Source of the DNA: Verrucomicrobiota bacterium
GTDB taxonomy: Bacteria > Verrucomicrobiota > Verrucomicrobiia > Chthoniobacterales > Chthoniobacteraceae
Length of the DNA: 59,532 nucleotides
Reading direction: 5' to 3'
Assembly: GCA_026398235.1 (NCBI GenBank)
Contig: JAPLTE010000031.1
Coordinates: 1-59,532 of the forward strand
A program made the position numbers and the translations under genes. Below are positions 19,141 through 27,356 of this stretch, one piece after another (position 1 is the first letter of the stretch; each line of letters begins with the position of its first letter). Below the pieces are notes generated by a model that saw nothing but the letters and a program-made list of their open reading frames with translations, was not told the origin of the DNA and did no database searches.

Positions 19141-20409
19141 CTACAACCCTTTTGCCCCGATGTCGCGCCGGAATGTGGCTCCTTCAAAATGGATTTTTGC
19201 AACGGCCTCATAAGCCCGCGCCTGGGCGGCTTGGAGGTCTTCGCCGAGCGCGGTGACGCCTAAAACGCGTCCACCCGCCGTCACGAGCCCTCTTTCGCTC
19301 TGCTGGGTGCCCGCGTGAAAAACGGTGACTCCGGGCAGCGACTCGGCGTCCTCAATTCCCGTGATCTCCTTGCCTTTGGCATACGCTCCGGGGTAGCCGC
19401 CGGAAGCCAGGATGACGCACACCGCCGCGCGCGTGTCCCACTCGGGCCGGACGGTGTCGAGCGTGCCGTCCACGGTCACTTCGAGCAAATCGACCAGATC
19501 GCTCTTGAGCCGGGGGAGCAGCGCCTGCGTCTCGGGATCCCCAAAACGGCAGTTAAATTCCAGCAATTTCGGTCCCTCCGCCGTGACCATCACGCCAGGG
19601 AAAAGCAATCCGCTAAAACGCAGTCCGTCTTTTTTGAGCCCCGCCATGAACGGTTCCATCACTTCGCGGTGAATCCGGTCGATGAGCTCCGGCGTGACCA
19701 GTTTCGCGGGCGGCGAAAACGTGCCCATGCCGCCGGTGTTCGGCCCCTGGTCGCCGTCAAAAATTTGCTTGTGATCCTGCGCGGCGGGAAAGAGCAAATA
19801 ATGCGCGCCGTCCACGAGCGCATGCACCGAGCATTCCTGGCCGGTGAGAAATTCTTCAATGACGACCTGCTCGCCCGCGGCGCCGAACTGTTTTTTTTCC
19901 ATGATGTCCTGGATCGCCTGCGCGGCTTCCTCCGGGGTTTGCGCAATGATGACCCCCTTGCCCAGCGCCAGCCCGTCGGCCTTGATGACCAACGGGTAGC
20001 GGCTCGCCTGGCAAAAGCGGTGCGCCGCCGCGCTGTCGGAAAAATGGCCGCTCGCAGCCGTCGGGATGCCGTGGCGCTGCATGAATTCCTTCGCGAACAC
20101 CTTGCTCGATTCCAGCCGCGCGGCGCTCTGTGTCGGCCCGAAGATTTTCAGCCCGGCTTGTTCAAACCGATCCACCATCCCGGCGGCCAGCGCATCATCC
20201 GGACCGACCACGGTGAGGGCGATCCCATTATCACAAGCGAATTGCACCAGCGCGTCGTGATCCGTGATGGGGATCGGGAGATTGGTGGCGATTTGCGCGG
20301 TGCCGGCATTGCCCGGCGCGCAGAAGACCGCCGCGACGCGCGGCGATTGCGCCAGCTTCCAAACCAGAGCGTGTTCGCGCCCGCCGCTGCCAATAACGAG
20401 GATTTTCAT
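19141..20409 (-). CDS. purD: Phosphoribosylamine-glycine ligase (GAR synthetase)
   Basis: Second step of purine synthesis, ATP-dependent ligation of glycine to phosphoribosylamine. 422 aa, family length. It opens MKILVIGSGGREHALVWKLA. The ATP-grasp part has GPTQSAARLESSKVFAKEFM, YPLVIKADGLALGKGVIIA, EEFLTGQECSVHALVDG and DGDQGPNTGGMGTFSP; the C-terminus has EFNCRFGDPETQALLPRL. All substrate and ATP motifs are present. It follows thiD by about 60 bases on the same strand and precedes the S41-like gene by 11 bases, so the three probably form one transcript. Confidence 0.97.
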   Translation of the reverse strand: MKILVIGSGGREHALVWKLAQSPRVAAVFCAPGNAGTAQIATNLPIPITDHDALVQFACDNGIALTVVGPDDALAAGMVDRFEQAGLKIFGPTQSAARLESSKVFAKEFMQRHGIPTAASGHFSDSAAAHRFCQASRYPLVIKADGLALGKGVIIAQTPEEAAQAIQDIMEKKQFGAAGEQVVIEEFLTGQECSVHALVDGAHYLLFPAAQDHKQIFDGDQGPNTGGMGTFSPPAKLVTPELIDRIHREVMEPFMAGLKKDGLRFSGLLFPGVMVTAEGPKLLEFNCRFGDPETQALLPRLKSDLVDLLEVTVDGTLDTVRPEWDTRAAVCVILASGGYPGAYAKGKEITGIEDAESLPGVTVFHAGTQQSERGLVTAGGRVLGVTALGEDLQAAQARAYEAVAKIHFEGATFRRDIGAKGL

Positions 20410-20471
20410 GAGTAAAGAGCAAAGCAGGAACCGGCGAAAAGCGGAACCGAAAAACCAAAGGTCTCAATTCC

Positions 20472-21269
20472 CTAATCGCGAGCCTGGTGATTGAGTGCGT
20501 GGGTTTCCCCGTTCGCTCCGTTCCAGCGGTAATGCTGCGCAATGGCCCGCGTGACAAACTGTTTCGCGCTCCGAACAGCCTCGACCAGCGGCATACCTCC
20601 AGCTAGTCCCGCCGTGATTGCCGCCGAAAGCGTGCAGCCGGTGCCGTGGGTGGAGACCCCCGGAACGCGCGGCGCGGTGAACTCCGACGCCGTTCCCTCC
20701 GGCGTGAGGAGCAGGTCCACCGCTTCGCCCTTGAGGTGGCCGCCTTTGAGCAGGAACGCGCAGCCAAACCGGTCACAGAGCGCCCGCCCGGCTTCGCGCA
20801 TTTCCGCGAAACCGCACACGGGGCGACCCCAAAGCACGGCGGCCTCGTCCAGATTGGGCGTCACCAGCGTTGCCAGCGGAAACAGCCGGTTGCGCAGGGC
20901 GTCCACACCCTCCGGTTCCAAAAGCGGTGCGCCGCTGGTGGCAATCATGACGGGGTCAATGACCAAAACGGGCCGGGCGGTTTCGAGCACGCCGCAAATG
21001 GCCTCGATGGCTGCTCGCGAATGCAGCATCCCGGTTTTCACCGCCCCCACCGGATAAGCCTCCAGCGAGAGGCGGACCTGTTCGGCCACGATCTCCGGCG
21101 GCACGGGCGCGATGGCGCTCACGCGGCCCGGCACCTCGGCCACGACGCAGGTGATGGCGGTAAGTCCATAGACGCCCAACGCGGTGAACGTCTTCAAATC
21201 CGCCTGCGCTCCCGCTCCGGCGCTGTTGTCGGAACCGGCGATGGAAAGGGCTACGGGAGGGGTCTGCAT
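20472..21269 (-). CDS. thiD: Hydroxymethylpyrimidine/phosphomethylpyrimidine kinase
   Basis: Phosphorylates HMP and HMP-P for thiamine synthesis or salvage. 265 aa. Ribokinase-like fold with SIAGSDNSAGAGAQADLKTF at the N-terminus, VKTGMLHS near 78, VIDPVMIATSGAPLL near 103, LVTPNLDEAAVL and the nucleotide-site DGTGCTLSAA-type motif here HGTGCTLSAAI near 217, where the first residue of the usual D-GTG motif is absent from the visible T-H-G-T-G-C string as in other ThiD. The C-terminus ends HALNHQARD, in keeping with the family. No other thi gene and no TPP riboswitch is visible in the 148-base upstream gap, which it shares divergently with apaG. Confidence 0.94.
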   Translation of the reverse strand: MQTPPVALSIAGSDNSAGAGAQADLKTFTALGVYGLTAITCVVAEVPGRVSAIAPVPPEIVAEQVRLSLEAYPVGAVKTGMLHSRAAIEAICGVLETARPVLVIDPVMIATSGAPLLEPEGVDALRNRLFPLATLVTPNLDEAAVLWGRPVCGFAEMREAGRALCDRFGCAFLLKGGHLKGEAVDLLLTPEGTASEFTAPRVPGVSTHGTGCTLSAAITAGLAGGMPLVEAVRSAKQFVTRAIAQHYRWNGANGETHALNHQARD

Positions 21270-21282
21270 TGGGGCAAATCTA

Positions 21283-21353
21283 TCAGGAAATCAGGAAATC
21301 AGGAAGGGAATGCGCTCTCAAAAGCGTCCTCCCGAACGAGCGCTGCGCTCGGG
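21283..21353. repeat. TCAGGAAA tandem plus GTCCTCCCGA element
   Basis: In the gap between divergent thiD and apaG: three imperfect copies of TCAGGAAA from 21285, then GTCCTCCCGAACGAGCGCTG followed by CGCTCGGGA. The latter is an inverted repeat with related copies at about 17750, 23997 and 50341. No inverted second arm of the octamers was found here. Confidence 0.55.
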
Positions 21354-21417
21354 ATCGCTTTCACGCCTCGGGAAAACTACTTGTGGAAAACGGGGAAAGC
21401 CGCGCCATATTAACCTG

Positions 21418-21795
21418 ATGCCTCTCTTCCGAGAACTCGAAAGTCTGCGTGTGACGCTGGACAAGCTGGTGTACTCGCCTCAACTCGAGACCCCCGCAGA
21501 GCGCCCGCATCCTTTTGCGTATTATTTAACCATCGAGAATCTTTCCGAGGAGACCCTCACCATCAAGGGCCGCAAATGGGTGGTAACCGACTCGCTCGGG
21601 CACCGGATCGTGGTGGAGGGCGACGGGATCGTGGGCAAAACCCCGCGCCTCAAGCCGGGCGACCGTTTTTCGTACCATTCCTACCACGTCATTGCCTCGG
21701 ACAGCGTCGCGGAAGGCGGTTTCTTTGCCGTCAACCAGTCGGGCGAAGCGATTGTGACCCGGATTCCGCGTTTCGAGATGAAGGTGCCGAGGTGA
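21418..21795 (+). CDS. apaG: ApaG-domain protein
   Basis: 125 aa, the length of a stand-alone ApaG. The fibronectin-like fold is seen in HPFAYYLTIENLSEETLTIK, GRKWVVTDSLGHRIVVEGDG, VVGKTPRLKPGDRF-type segment (here IVGKTPRLKPGDRF) and YHSYHVIASDSVAEGGFF. ApaG proteins bind nucleotides or pyrophosphates and are linked to Ap4A and metal effects; the exact biochemical role is not settled. The ATG at 21418 matches the family start; upstream in-frame codons run through a repeat. It is convergent with the DUF2249 gene. Confidence 0.92.
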   Translation: MPLFRELESLRVTLDKLVYSPQLETPAERPHPFAYYLTIENLSEETLTIKGRKWVVTDSLGHRIVVEGDGIVGKTPRLKPGDRFSYHSYHVIASDSVAEGGFFAVNQSGEAIVTRIPRFEMKVPR

Positions 21796-21798
21796 GGC

Positions 21799-22077
21799 TT
21801 AGTGGCCGCGGCAGGTCGGGAAGTCGGTGACGGCGGCGGTCGCTTGGAGCTTGGAGATTTTGATGCGGCACGACTCCGGCTCGTTTTCCAGATATTCCCA
21901 CGTGAAACTGCCCGCGAGGGCGGTTTCGAAATAGCGCAGAAGCGGGATCGGGTTGCTGCGGTTCCACAAAATAAAGAAGTCGCCCGGAGCGGTTTCGTTC
22001 CAGCGTTGGAAAATTTGGCGGTGCTTGTCCGAGCACGGGATTTCGCGGACATCGAGGATGTGGCTGGCTGCGTTCAT
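21799..22077 (-). CDS. DUF2249 domain protein
   Basis: 92 aa. The pattern ILDVREIPCSDKHRQIFQRW, then APGDFFILWNRSNPIPLLRY and FTWEYLENEPESCRIKISKL, is that of DUF2249 proteins, small cytoplasmic proteins often found beside hemerythrin, nitric oxide or denitrification genes and under FNR/DNR-type regulators. The protein ends CRGH. It is divergent from hcp, and the perfect TTGATN4ATCAA box lies between the two starts, so joint control by the nearby Crp/Fnr protein is likely. Biochemical role unknown. Confidence 0.85.
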   Translation of the reverse strand: MNAASHILDVREIPCSDKHRQIFQRWNETAPGDFFILWNRSNPIPLLRYFETALAGSFTWEYLENEPESCRIKISKLQATAAVTDFPTCRGH

Positions 22078-22184
22078 AAAGGGTCAAGGGTTGAGGCGGT
22101 CAGGATCGCCCCATCCCGCACGGAATTCCTTGAGGGGAATCAAGCAATCCGCGGATTGCTCCCGCCGGGCCATTTTGAAAAGTC

Positions 22185-22198
22185 TTGATGTAGATCAA
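22185..22198. promoter_or_regulatory. FNR/DNR-type box between DUF2249 gene and hcp
   Basis: TTGATGTAGATCAA is an exact match to the palindrome TTGATN4ATCAA. It lies 107 bases upstream of the DUF2249 start and 88 bases upstream of the hcp start. The Crp/Fnr protein encoded 2 kb away has the ETLSR recognition helix that is expected to read this half site. Confidence 0.8.
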
Positions 22199-22286
22199 TG
22201 TCACACGCAAGCACACAAAGTAAATCTCTCCGGGTCAAGGCGGTCCAGTGCCGTCCGGACAATCACCCCAAAAATTATCAAGTACT

Positions 22287-23939
22287 ATGTTTTGTTTTCA
22301 ATGTGAGCAAACTTCCAAAGGAACCGGCTGCAACAGCTTCGCCGTTTGCGGCAAGGACGGCGATACCGCGATTCTGCAAGACCTCTTAATCCATGCCGCC
22401 AAAGGGGTCGCGCAATATGTGCACCGCGCAAGCTGTCTGGGCGCACGAGACCGCGCGTTGGATCATTTTATTCTCGAAGCGCTCTTTATCACCGTGACGA
22501 ATGTCAATTTCGACGCCCCTGCCATCGCGAAAGTGATCCAGCGCGGAGCCGCGGTACGGGATGCCGCCCGAGAACTGTATGAAGCTGCCGCAGGAAACGC
22601 CGGGCAACTCCCGGAAATCCTGCGCGGACCGGCCACCTGGGTTCCCGAGGAGACGCTTTCGGGCCTCGTCAAGCAGGGCGAGGTGGTTTCCGTGCTCGCC
22701 CGCCGCGACCAATACGGACCGGACATCAGCGGGTTGCAGGAGTTGCTGCTCTACGGGATCAAAGGCGCGGCGGCTTACGCGGATCATGCGTTGATCCTCG
22801 GTCATGAATCCGACGAGGTATACGACTATTTCGCCGAGGCGTTGAGCTATCTCGCGCAAGAAGAGCCGAGCGTGGACGGTTTGTTTGCGCTCTCCATGCG
22901 CTGCGGCGAAATCAATCTCAAGATCATGGAGATGCTCGATCTCGCGCACACGGCCACCTACGGCCATCCCATGCCGACGCCGGTGCGCATCGAGCCGCTC
23001 CAAGGAAAGGCGATTCTGGTTTCGGGACACGATTTGAAGGATCTGGAGAAGCTGCTCCAGCAGACTGAAGGGCTCGGCATCAATATTTATACCCACGGCG
23101 AAATGTTGCCCGCGCATGGGTATCCCAAACTCAAGGCGTACAAACATCTCGCCGGAAATTACGGCGGGGCGTGGCAGGACCAGAAGGTGGAGTTTGCACA
23201 ATTTCCGGGAGCGATCCTCATGACCACCAACTGCATCCAGGAGCCGCAGCAGAGTTACCAGGGACGCATCTTTTCCGCAGGCCATGTCGGTTGGCCCGGG
23301 GTGCGGCACATCAGCGATGGCGACTTCGCTCCCGTGATCGAAGCGGCCCTCGCCGCGCCCGGCTTCGCCGAAGACGGATCGGACAAGACCATTCTGACAG
23401 GGTTCGGACACCACGCGGTATTGGGTGTTGCGGATAAAATCGTCGAGGCGGTCCAGGCGGGGGCAATCAAGCATTTCTTCCTGGTGGGCGGCTGCGATGG
23501 CGCGAAGGTGGGGCGCGATTATTATACCGAGTTCGCCGAATCGGTGCCGGACGATTGCGTAATCCTCACACTGGCTTGCGGCAAATACCGCTTTAACAAA
23601 CTCGAGTTTGGAGACATCGGCGGCATCCCTCGCCTGCTTGATATGGGCCAGTGCAACGATGCGTACTCGGCGATCCAAGTGGCGGTGGCGCTGGCGAACG
23701 CGTTTAAGTGCGGCGTCAACGAACTGCCGCTCTCGATGATTCTCTCCTGGTATGAGCAAAAAGCGGTCGCCATTCTGCTCACGCTGCTCTTTTTGGGCAT
23801 CAAAAACATCCGGCTCGGGCCGACTCTGCCCGCGTTCCTCACGCCTGCGGTGCTGGAGGTTCTGGTGGAGAAATTCAACCTGATGCCGATCGGCACGGTG
23901 GAGAACGATCTGGCCGCGATTCTGGGAAAAGCCGCATAA
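22287..23939 (+). CDS. hcp: Hybrid cluster protein (hydroxylamine reductase / NO reductase-like)
   Basis: 550 aa cytoplasmic iron-sulfur protein. The N-terminal cluster ligands are Cys3, Cys6, Cys15 and Cys21 in MFCFQCEQTSKGTGCNSFAVC. The hybrid-cluster part shows ILVSGHDLKDLEKLL, NIYTHGEMLPAHGYP, NCIQEP, VGGCDGAKVGRDYYTEFAES, LACGKYRFNK and LSMILSWYEQKAVAILLTLLFLG split over the C-terminus, all with their Cys, His and Glu ligands. Hcp reduces NO or hydroxylamine and belongs to nitrosative-stress regulons. No hcr reductase is adjacent. The ATG at 22287 begins directly with the cluster motif. An FNR box lies 88 bases upstream. Confidence 0.97.
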   Translation: MFCFQCEQTSKGTGCNSFAVCGKDGDTAILQDLLIHAAKGVAQYVHRASCLGARDRALDHFILEALFITVTNVNFDAPAIAKVIQRGAAVRDAARELYEAAAGNAGQLPEILRGPATWVPEETLSGLVKQGEVVSVLARRDQYGPDISGLQELLLYGIKGAAAYADHALILGHESDEVYDYFAEALSYLAQEEPSVDGLFALSMRCGEINLKIMEMLDLAHTATYGHPMPTPVRIEPLQGKAILVSGHDLKDLEKLLQQTEGLGINIYTHGEMLPAHGYPKLKAYKHLAGNYGGAWQDQKVEFAQFPGAILMTTNCIQEPQQSYQGRIFSAGHVGWPGVRHISDGDFAPVIEAALAAPGFAEDGSDKTILTGFGHHAVLGVADKIVEAVQAGAIKHFFLVGGCDGAKVGRDYYTEFAESVPDDCVILTLACGKYRFNKLEFGDIGGIPRLLDMGQCNDAYSAIQVAVALANAFKCGVNELPLSMILSWYEQKAVAILLTLLFLGIKNIRLGPTLPAFLTPAVLEVLVEKFNLMPIGTVENDLAAILGKAA

Positions 23940-23962
23940 GCACAGTCCAGGCATTCCCATCG

Positions 23963-24143
23963 ATCAGGAAATCAGGAAAAAGCAGCCCACTTGCTTGTCC
24001 TCCCGAGCGACGCGAGGGACCTCACAAACCACTCGAACGCATGCCGTGCGGAGCTGGAAGTAGCTTGCGGGATCCCTCACGTTCGTCCGGGACGACACCG
24101 TTTTGGGCCTCTTCTTCCATTCCTGATTTCCTGATTTCCTGAT
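23963..24143. repeat. Composite inverted element g (TCAGGAAA arms)
   Basis: Between convergent hcp and the Crp/Fnr gene. Left arm 23963-23980 ATCAGGAAATCAGGAA; right arm 24119-24143 reads TTCCTGATTTCCTGATTTCC then TGAT. The interior holds GTCCTCCCGAGCGACGCGAG near 23997 and an inverted relative, GGGATCCCTC...GGGACGAC, near 24089. Confidence 0.75.
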
Positions 24144-24157
24144 AAAATCCTCCGGGG

Positions 24158-24880
24158 TCAAACCTCGCCCAGGTTTCGGCGCAACAATTGCTCGATGGCG
24201 ATGGGTTTCGGCAAGGTGATCGCCTTTCCCGAAACGATCAGCAGCCCGCTATCGCGGAATTTGGCGAGGGTGCGCGAAAGGGTCTCGCTCGTGGTGCCAA
24301 GTTCCGCCGCGAGCACCCGCTTGGTGCCTTCCAGGTGAATAAGCTGCGCGGCGGCTCCCGGCGGTTTTTTGCAACGCTTCAAGAGCCAGTGGGCCAGCCG
24401 CGTCTCGACATCCTTGAGCGTCAAATCGTCCAGCAACCCGACAATCACCCGCAAATGCTGGCTCATCGACGCGAGCATGCGCAGGGCGAGTTCCGGCCGT
24501 TTGCGCAGCAGTTCGATGAAATCCGCCTTGGGCACCAACAACACGTTGGACGGCTCAATCGCGCGTGCATCCGCTGGGTAGCCGCCGTGGCTGGCGACTG
24601 CCGCCTCGGCGAACGACTGGCCCGCCCGGAACACGCTGATCACCTGCTCCCGGCCGGTCGGGCTGACCCTGTGCACGTTGATGGAGCCGGTTTGCACCAC
24701 ATAAAAACCTTCGGCGGGCGCGCCCTCGTGGAATAGGTACCCCCCCTTTTTCACCGCCTTCAGCACCACAAACTCGGCAAGGCTTTCCAGATCGTCCACC
24801 GAGACCCCCGCAAATAATGGGCAGGCGCGCAGCGAATTGAGAATCGCCGGGAGCCGGAATGCGGTGGGGTCTTGTCGCAT
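24158..24880 (-). CDS. Crp/Fnr-family transcription regulator (DNR/FNR-like)
   Basis: 240 aa. The cyclic-nucleotide-binding-like beta roll spans about residues 18-130 (LFAGVSVDDLESLAEFV, GGYLFHEGAPAEGFYVVQTG, SVFRAGQSFAEAAV). The C-terminal winged helix has TLKDVETRLAHWLLKR and the recognition helix ELGTTSETLSRTLAKFRDSG; the E-x-x-S-R pattern is that of FNR-type proteins that read TTGAT. The N-terminal Cys cluster of oxygen-sensing FNR is absent, with only one Cys near the start, so a heme/NO sensor of DNR type is more likely. It is convergent with hcp and may control it through the box at 22185. Start at ATG 24878-24880; the open frame continues upstream antisense to metX but has no family match. 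Confidence 0.92.
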   Translation of the reverse strand: MRQDPTAFRLPAILNSLRACPLFAGVSVDDLESLAEFVVLKAVKKGGYLFHEGAPAEGFYVVQTGSINVHRVSPTGREQVISVFRAGQSFAEAAVASHGGYPADARAIEPSNVLLVPKADFIELLRKRPELALRMLASMSQHLRVIVGLLDDLTLKDVETRLAHWLLKRCKKPPGAAAQLIHLEGTKRVLAAELGTTSETLSRTLAKFRDSGLLIVSGKAITLPKPIAIEQLLRRNLGEV

Positions 24881-25003
24881 GGCTCCGATCGTAGCAGGCA
24901 GCCCGGTCGGTGTCTTCCCCGAAATCCCCCCGGTGCGGGACATGGGTGCCAAAAAGCTGGAGAAAATCCCGATTCGGGTCCAAGATACCCGCTTACCCAA
25001 AAG

Positions 25004-26170
25004 ATGAAGCGATCCAAAGATTCCATCGGCGCGGTCAAAACCCGGTTTTTCGAGTTCTGCGATTCGCAAAACCCGATGCGCCTCCAGTGCGGCACCACCC
25101 TGGAGCGGTTTACCCTTGCGTACGAGATGTACGGCAAAATGAACGCCGCCCGCTCCAACGTGATCCTGCTTTTTCACGCCATGACGGGCAGCCAGCACGC
25201 CGCCGGATTCAACCCGGACGTGCCGGGGCTCGACGGCCGCTGGTCGGAGGAGATGCACGAAGGGTGGTGGGATGGATTTATCGGGCCGGGCAAGGCGCTC
25301 GACACCCGTAAATATTGCATTATCTGCGCGAATTACCTCGGCGGCTGTTACGGTTCCACCGGGCCCGCTTCCCTGGACCCGGCGACCGGCAAACCGTGGG
25401 GCCGCAATTTCCCGGTGTTGCGCGTAAGCGACATTGTCGACTCCCAAGTCCGCCTGCTCGATCACCTCGGGGTCGGCAAACTGCACGCCGTGGTCGGCAG
25501 TTCGCTGGGCGGTTTTCTCTCGCTGAGTTTTGCGACGCGCTACCCCGAGCGCGCCGGGATCGTGATCCCGATCGGCAGCGGCACGGAAACCACCATGCTG
25601 CAACGGATCATGAATTTCGAGCAGATCACCGCGATTGAGGCGGACCCGAATTTCCGGGGCGGCGACCATTACGAGGGGCCGCGGCCGGACACCGGATTGG
25701 CGTTGGCGCGCCGAATCGCCCACAAGACGTTCATCTCGCTGGAAGCCCTCAAACAACGGGCGCGCGACGTGGTCGTCAGCGATGCGCCGCCCTTTGGCTG
25801 GTATGCGATGAACAGCCCGGTCGAATCGTACATGCTCCACCAAGGGGTCAAATTTGTGAGCCGCTTCGATGCCAATTCCTACCTGCGCATCCTCGATGCA
25901 TGGCAGTGGTTCAACCTGCTCGCGGAATCCGGCGCGGAGAGCTACACCGACCTTTTCTCCCGGTGCCGCAACCAGGAGTTTCTGGTTTTCAGCATCGACT
26001 CGGACGCCGCGTTCCCGCCCGCCGAGCAAGCGCGGCTGGTGAAGGCGCTCAAAGCCGCCCATGTGCCGGTGATCTGGATCACCGTGCACTCGGACAAAGG
26101 CCACGACTCGTTCCTGATCGAGCCACATCTCTTCGCCCCGCATGTCAGCCAGGCGCTTCAGCAAGGCTAA
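25004..26170 (+). CDS. metX: Homoserine O-acetyltransferase
   Basis: Activates homoserine for methionine synthesis. 388 aa alpha/beta hydrolase. Family signatures are LAYEMYGKMNAARSNVILL, HAMTGSQHAAG, GWWDGFIGPGKALDTRKYC, NYLGGCYGSTGPASLDP and the nucleophile Ser167 in VVGSSLGGF. The Asp of the triad lies in VFSIDSDAAFPPAEQ and the His in SDKGHDSFLIE. The family cannot be told apart perfectly from succinyl- or serine-acyltransferases without a tree, but GGCYGSTGP is the acetyl-type pattern. The ATG at 25004 is chosen; the longer open frame upstream is antisense to the regulator gene. No adjacent metW or metY. Confidence 0.93.
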   Translation: MKRSKDSIGAVKTRFFEFCDSQNPMRLQCGTTLERFTLAYEMYGKMNAARSNVILLFHAMTGSQHAAGFNPDVPGLDGRWSEEMHEGWWDGFIGPGKALDTRKYCIICANYLGGCYGSTGPASLDPATGKPWGRNFPVLRVSDIVDSQVRLLDHLGVGKLHAVVGSSLGGFLSLSFATRYPERAGIVIPIGSGTETTMLQRIMNFEQITAIEADPNFRGGDHYEGPRPDTGLALARRIAHKTFISLEALKQRARDVVVSDAPPFGWYAMNSPVESYMLHQGVKFVSRFDANSYLRILDAWQWFNLLAESGAESYTDLFSRCRNQEFLVFSIDSDAAFPPAEQARLVKALKAAHVPVIWITVHSDKGHDSFLIEPHLFAPHVSQALQQG

Positions 26171-26207
26171 GGCCAACGCCTTCCCTGCGCGCGAAGAGTA
26201 GCACAAA

Positions 26208-26675
26208 ATGGACATCCCAAACCCCTCCCTGAACTACCGGCTCAACGCCGCCGGCATTCTCCAGCGCACCGATGGGCGGATTCTGGTTTGCGAGCGCCTG
26301 CGGGAACCGGGTTCCTGGCAGTTTGCCCAAGGCGGGGTCGATCCCGGCGAGACCATGGAGGAAGCGCTCGTGCGGGAAATGGAAGAGGAGCTTTCGCTGC
26401 GCCCCGGCGATTACCTCATCATCAGCCACAAGGGGCCGTACCGGTATCTTTTTGGCAAGGGGCGCAAAAAGAAAGGGTTCCACGGCCAGGAGCAGACTTA
26501 TTTCCTCACCTTGATGACGTGCCCCGAAACGCAGATCAACGTCGCCACGCCGCACCAGGAATTCCGCCGTACGCGTTGGATCAAGCCGGAGGAATTCGAC
26601 CTCTGCTGGCTGCCCGATTTCAAGCGCGAAGTGTACCGGACGGTGCTGTTCGATTTTTTCGGGATCGAAAGGTAA
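26208..26675 (+). CDS. Nudix hydrolase, RppH-like
   Basis: 155 aa. The Nudix box is complete: GGVDPGETMEEALVREMEEE, giving the G-x5-E-x7-REUxEE pattern. It is preceded by YRLNAAGILQRTDGRILVCE and WQFAQGGVDPGET, and followed by the KGRKKKGFHGQEQTYFL segment. WQFPQGG and the QEQ..F segment are typical of RNA pyrophosphohydrolase RppH, which removes pyrophosphate from 5' ends of mRNA; diadenosine polyphosphates are other possible substrates. The start at ATG 26208 leaves 37 bases to metX, so cotranscription is possible. Confidence 0.88.
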   Translation: MDIPNPSLNYRLNAAGILQRTDGRILVCERLREPGSWQFAQGGVDPGETMEEALVREMEEELSLRPGDYLIISHKGPYRYLFGKGRKKKGFHGQEQTYFLTLMTCPETQINVATPHQEFRRTRWIKPEEFDLCWLPDFKREVYRTVLFDFFGIER

Positions 26676-26771
26676 GCTTTGGGATGGGATTGCTACCGGG
26701 TAATTCCTGATATTTTCAATTTTGGGGCAATGGGATTGACGTTTGGGGCCGATTCCGGCACACACCCTTGC

Positions 26772-26861
26772 ATGCTTTCTTTCGGGACGTTTTTCCTTCT
26801 CTTTGCTTTATTCCTTGGCGGCGTCTGGTGGGCGTGCGCCAACGAGGACACGGCAAAGTAA
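26772..26861 (+). CDS. Possible small single-span membrane peptide
   Basis: A 29-codon frame from ATG 26772 reads MLSFGTFFLLFALFLGGVWW then ACANEDTAK: one strong hydrophobic span, a Trp pair and a charged tail. It lies between the Nudix and VOC genes on the same strand. The composition is that of real small membrane proteins, but length alone gives little proof and no good Shine-Dalgarno is seen. A longer start at 26679 is possible. Treat as a candidate only. Confidence 0.25.
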   Translation: MLSFGTFFLLFALFLGGVWWACANEDTAK

Positions 26862-26978
26862 TCTCCCGGCGTGATCCCGCGCAAAATTGCCTTACAGCGG
26901 GACACCGAAACCAGCAGGCGACTCCTTTCCCCGCTTTTCCTGCTTTCCTGCCGCCTCTTTTCACCGCATGGTTGGCGT

Positions 26979-27356
26979 ATGGTCGCGAATATCTCGAACC
27001 CCACTTTCAACGGCGGACTCAACATCGCCATCAAGGTGCCCCTGCACCAGTATGACGCCACGATCGCGTTTTACCGCGACACCCTGAACCTCCCGCTCGT
27101 GGAGGAGGAACCCGAGGGATGCATTTTCCAATTCGGCGCGGCCCGACTCTGGGTGGATAAAGCCCCCCAGCTTGCCAAAGCCGACGTCTGGCTGGAACTG
27201 GAAACCAACGACACGCTTTCCGCCGCTCGCTATCTCAAAAATCACGGCGTGTCGCGGCGCGACGAAGTGGAGGCGTTGCCGGAGGATTTCGACGGTTTTT
27301 TCATTACCGACCCGGCAGGGACAATCCACCTGGTTGTGGGCGAGGCGAATTACTAA
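26979..27356 (+). CDS. VOC-superfamily (glyoxalase-like) protein
   Basis: 125 aa with the paired beta-alpha-beta-beta-beta units of the vicinal oxygen chelate fold: LNIAIKVPLHQYDATIAFYR, DTLNLPLVEEE, IFQFGAARLWVDK, VWLELETND, and GFFITDPAGTIHLVVGE. Metal-ligand positions are partly present (Glu and His at the strand ends) but not certain, so enzyme activity cannot be claimed. Start chosen at ATG 26979; upstream residues do not match the family. It is convergent with the FAH-family gene, their stops overlapping by four bases. Confidence 0.8.
   Translation: MVANISNPTFNGGLNIAIKVPLHQYDATIAFYRDTLNLPLVEEEPEGCIFQFGAARLWVDKAPQLAKADVWLELETNDTLSAARYLKNHGVSRRDEVEALPEDFDGFFITDPAGTIHLVVGEANY

Noticed and set aside
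21270-21417. TPP riboswitch upstream of thiD
   Set aside because: The gap holds octamer repeats and a small hairpin; no CTGAGA or ACCTGA-like core is present.
22386-23960. 524-codon open frame opposite hcp
   Set aside because: Shadow of hcp; no family pattern.
24881-26215. N-terminal extension of the Crp/Fnr frame by 445 codons
   Set aside because: It is antisense to metX; family similarity starts only at the Met at 24880.
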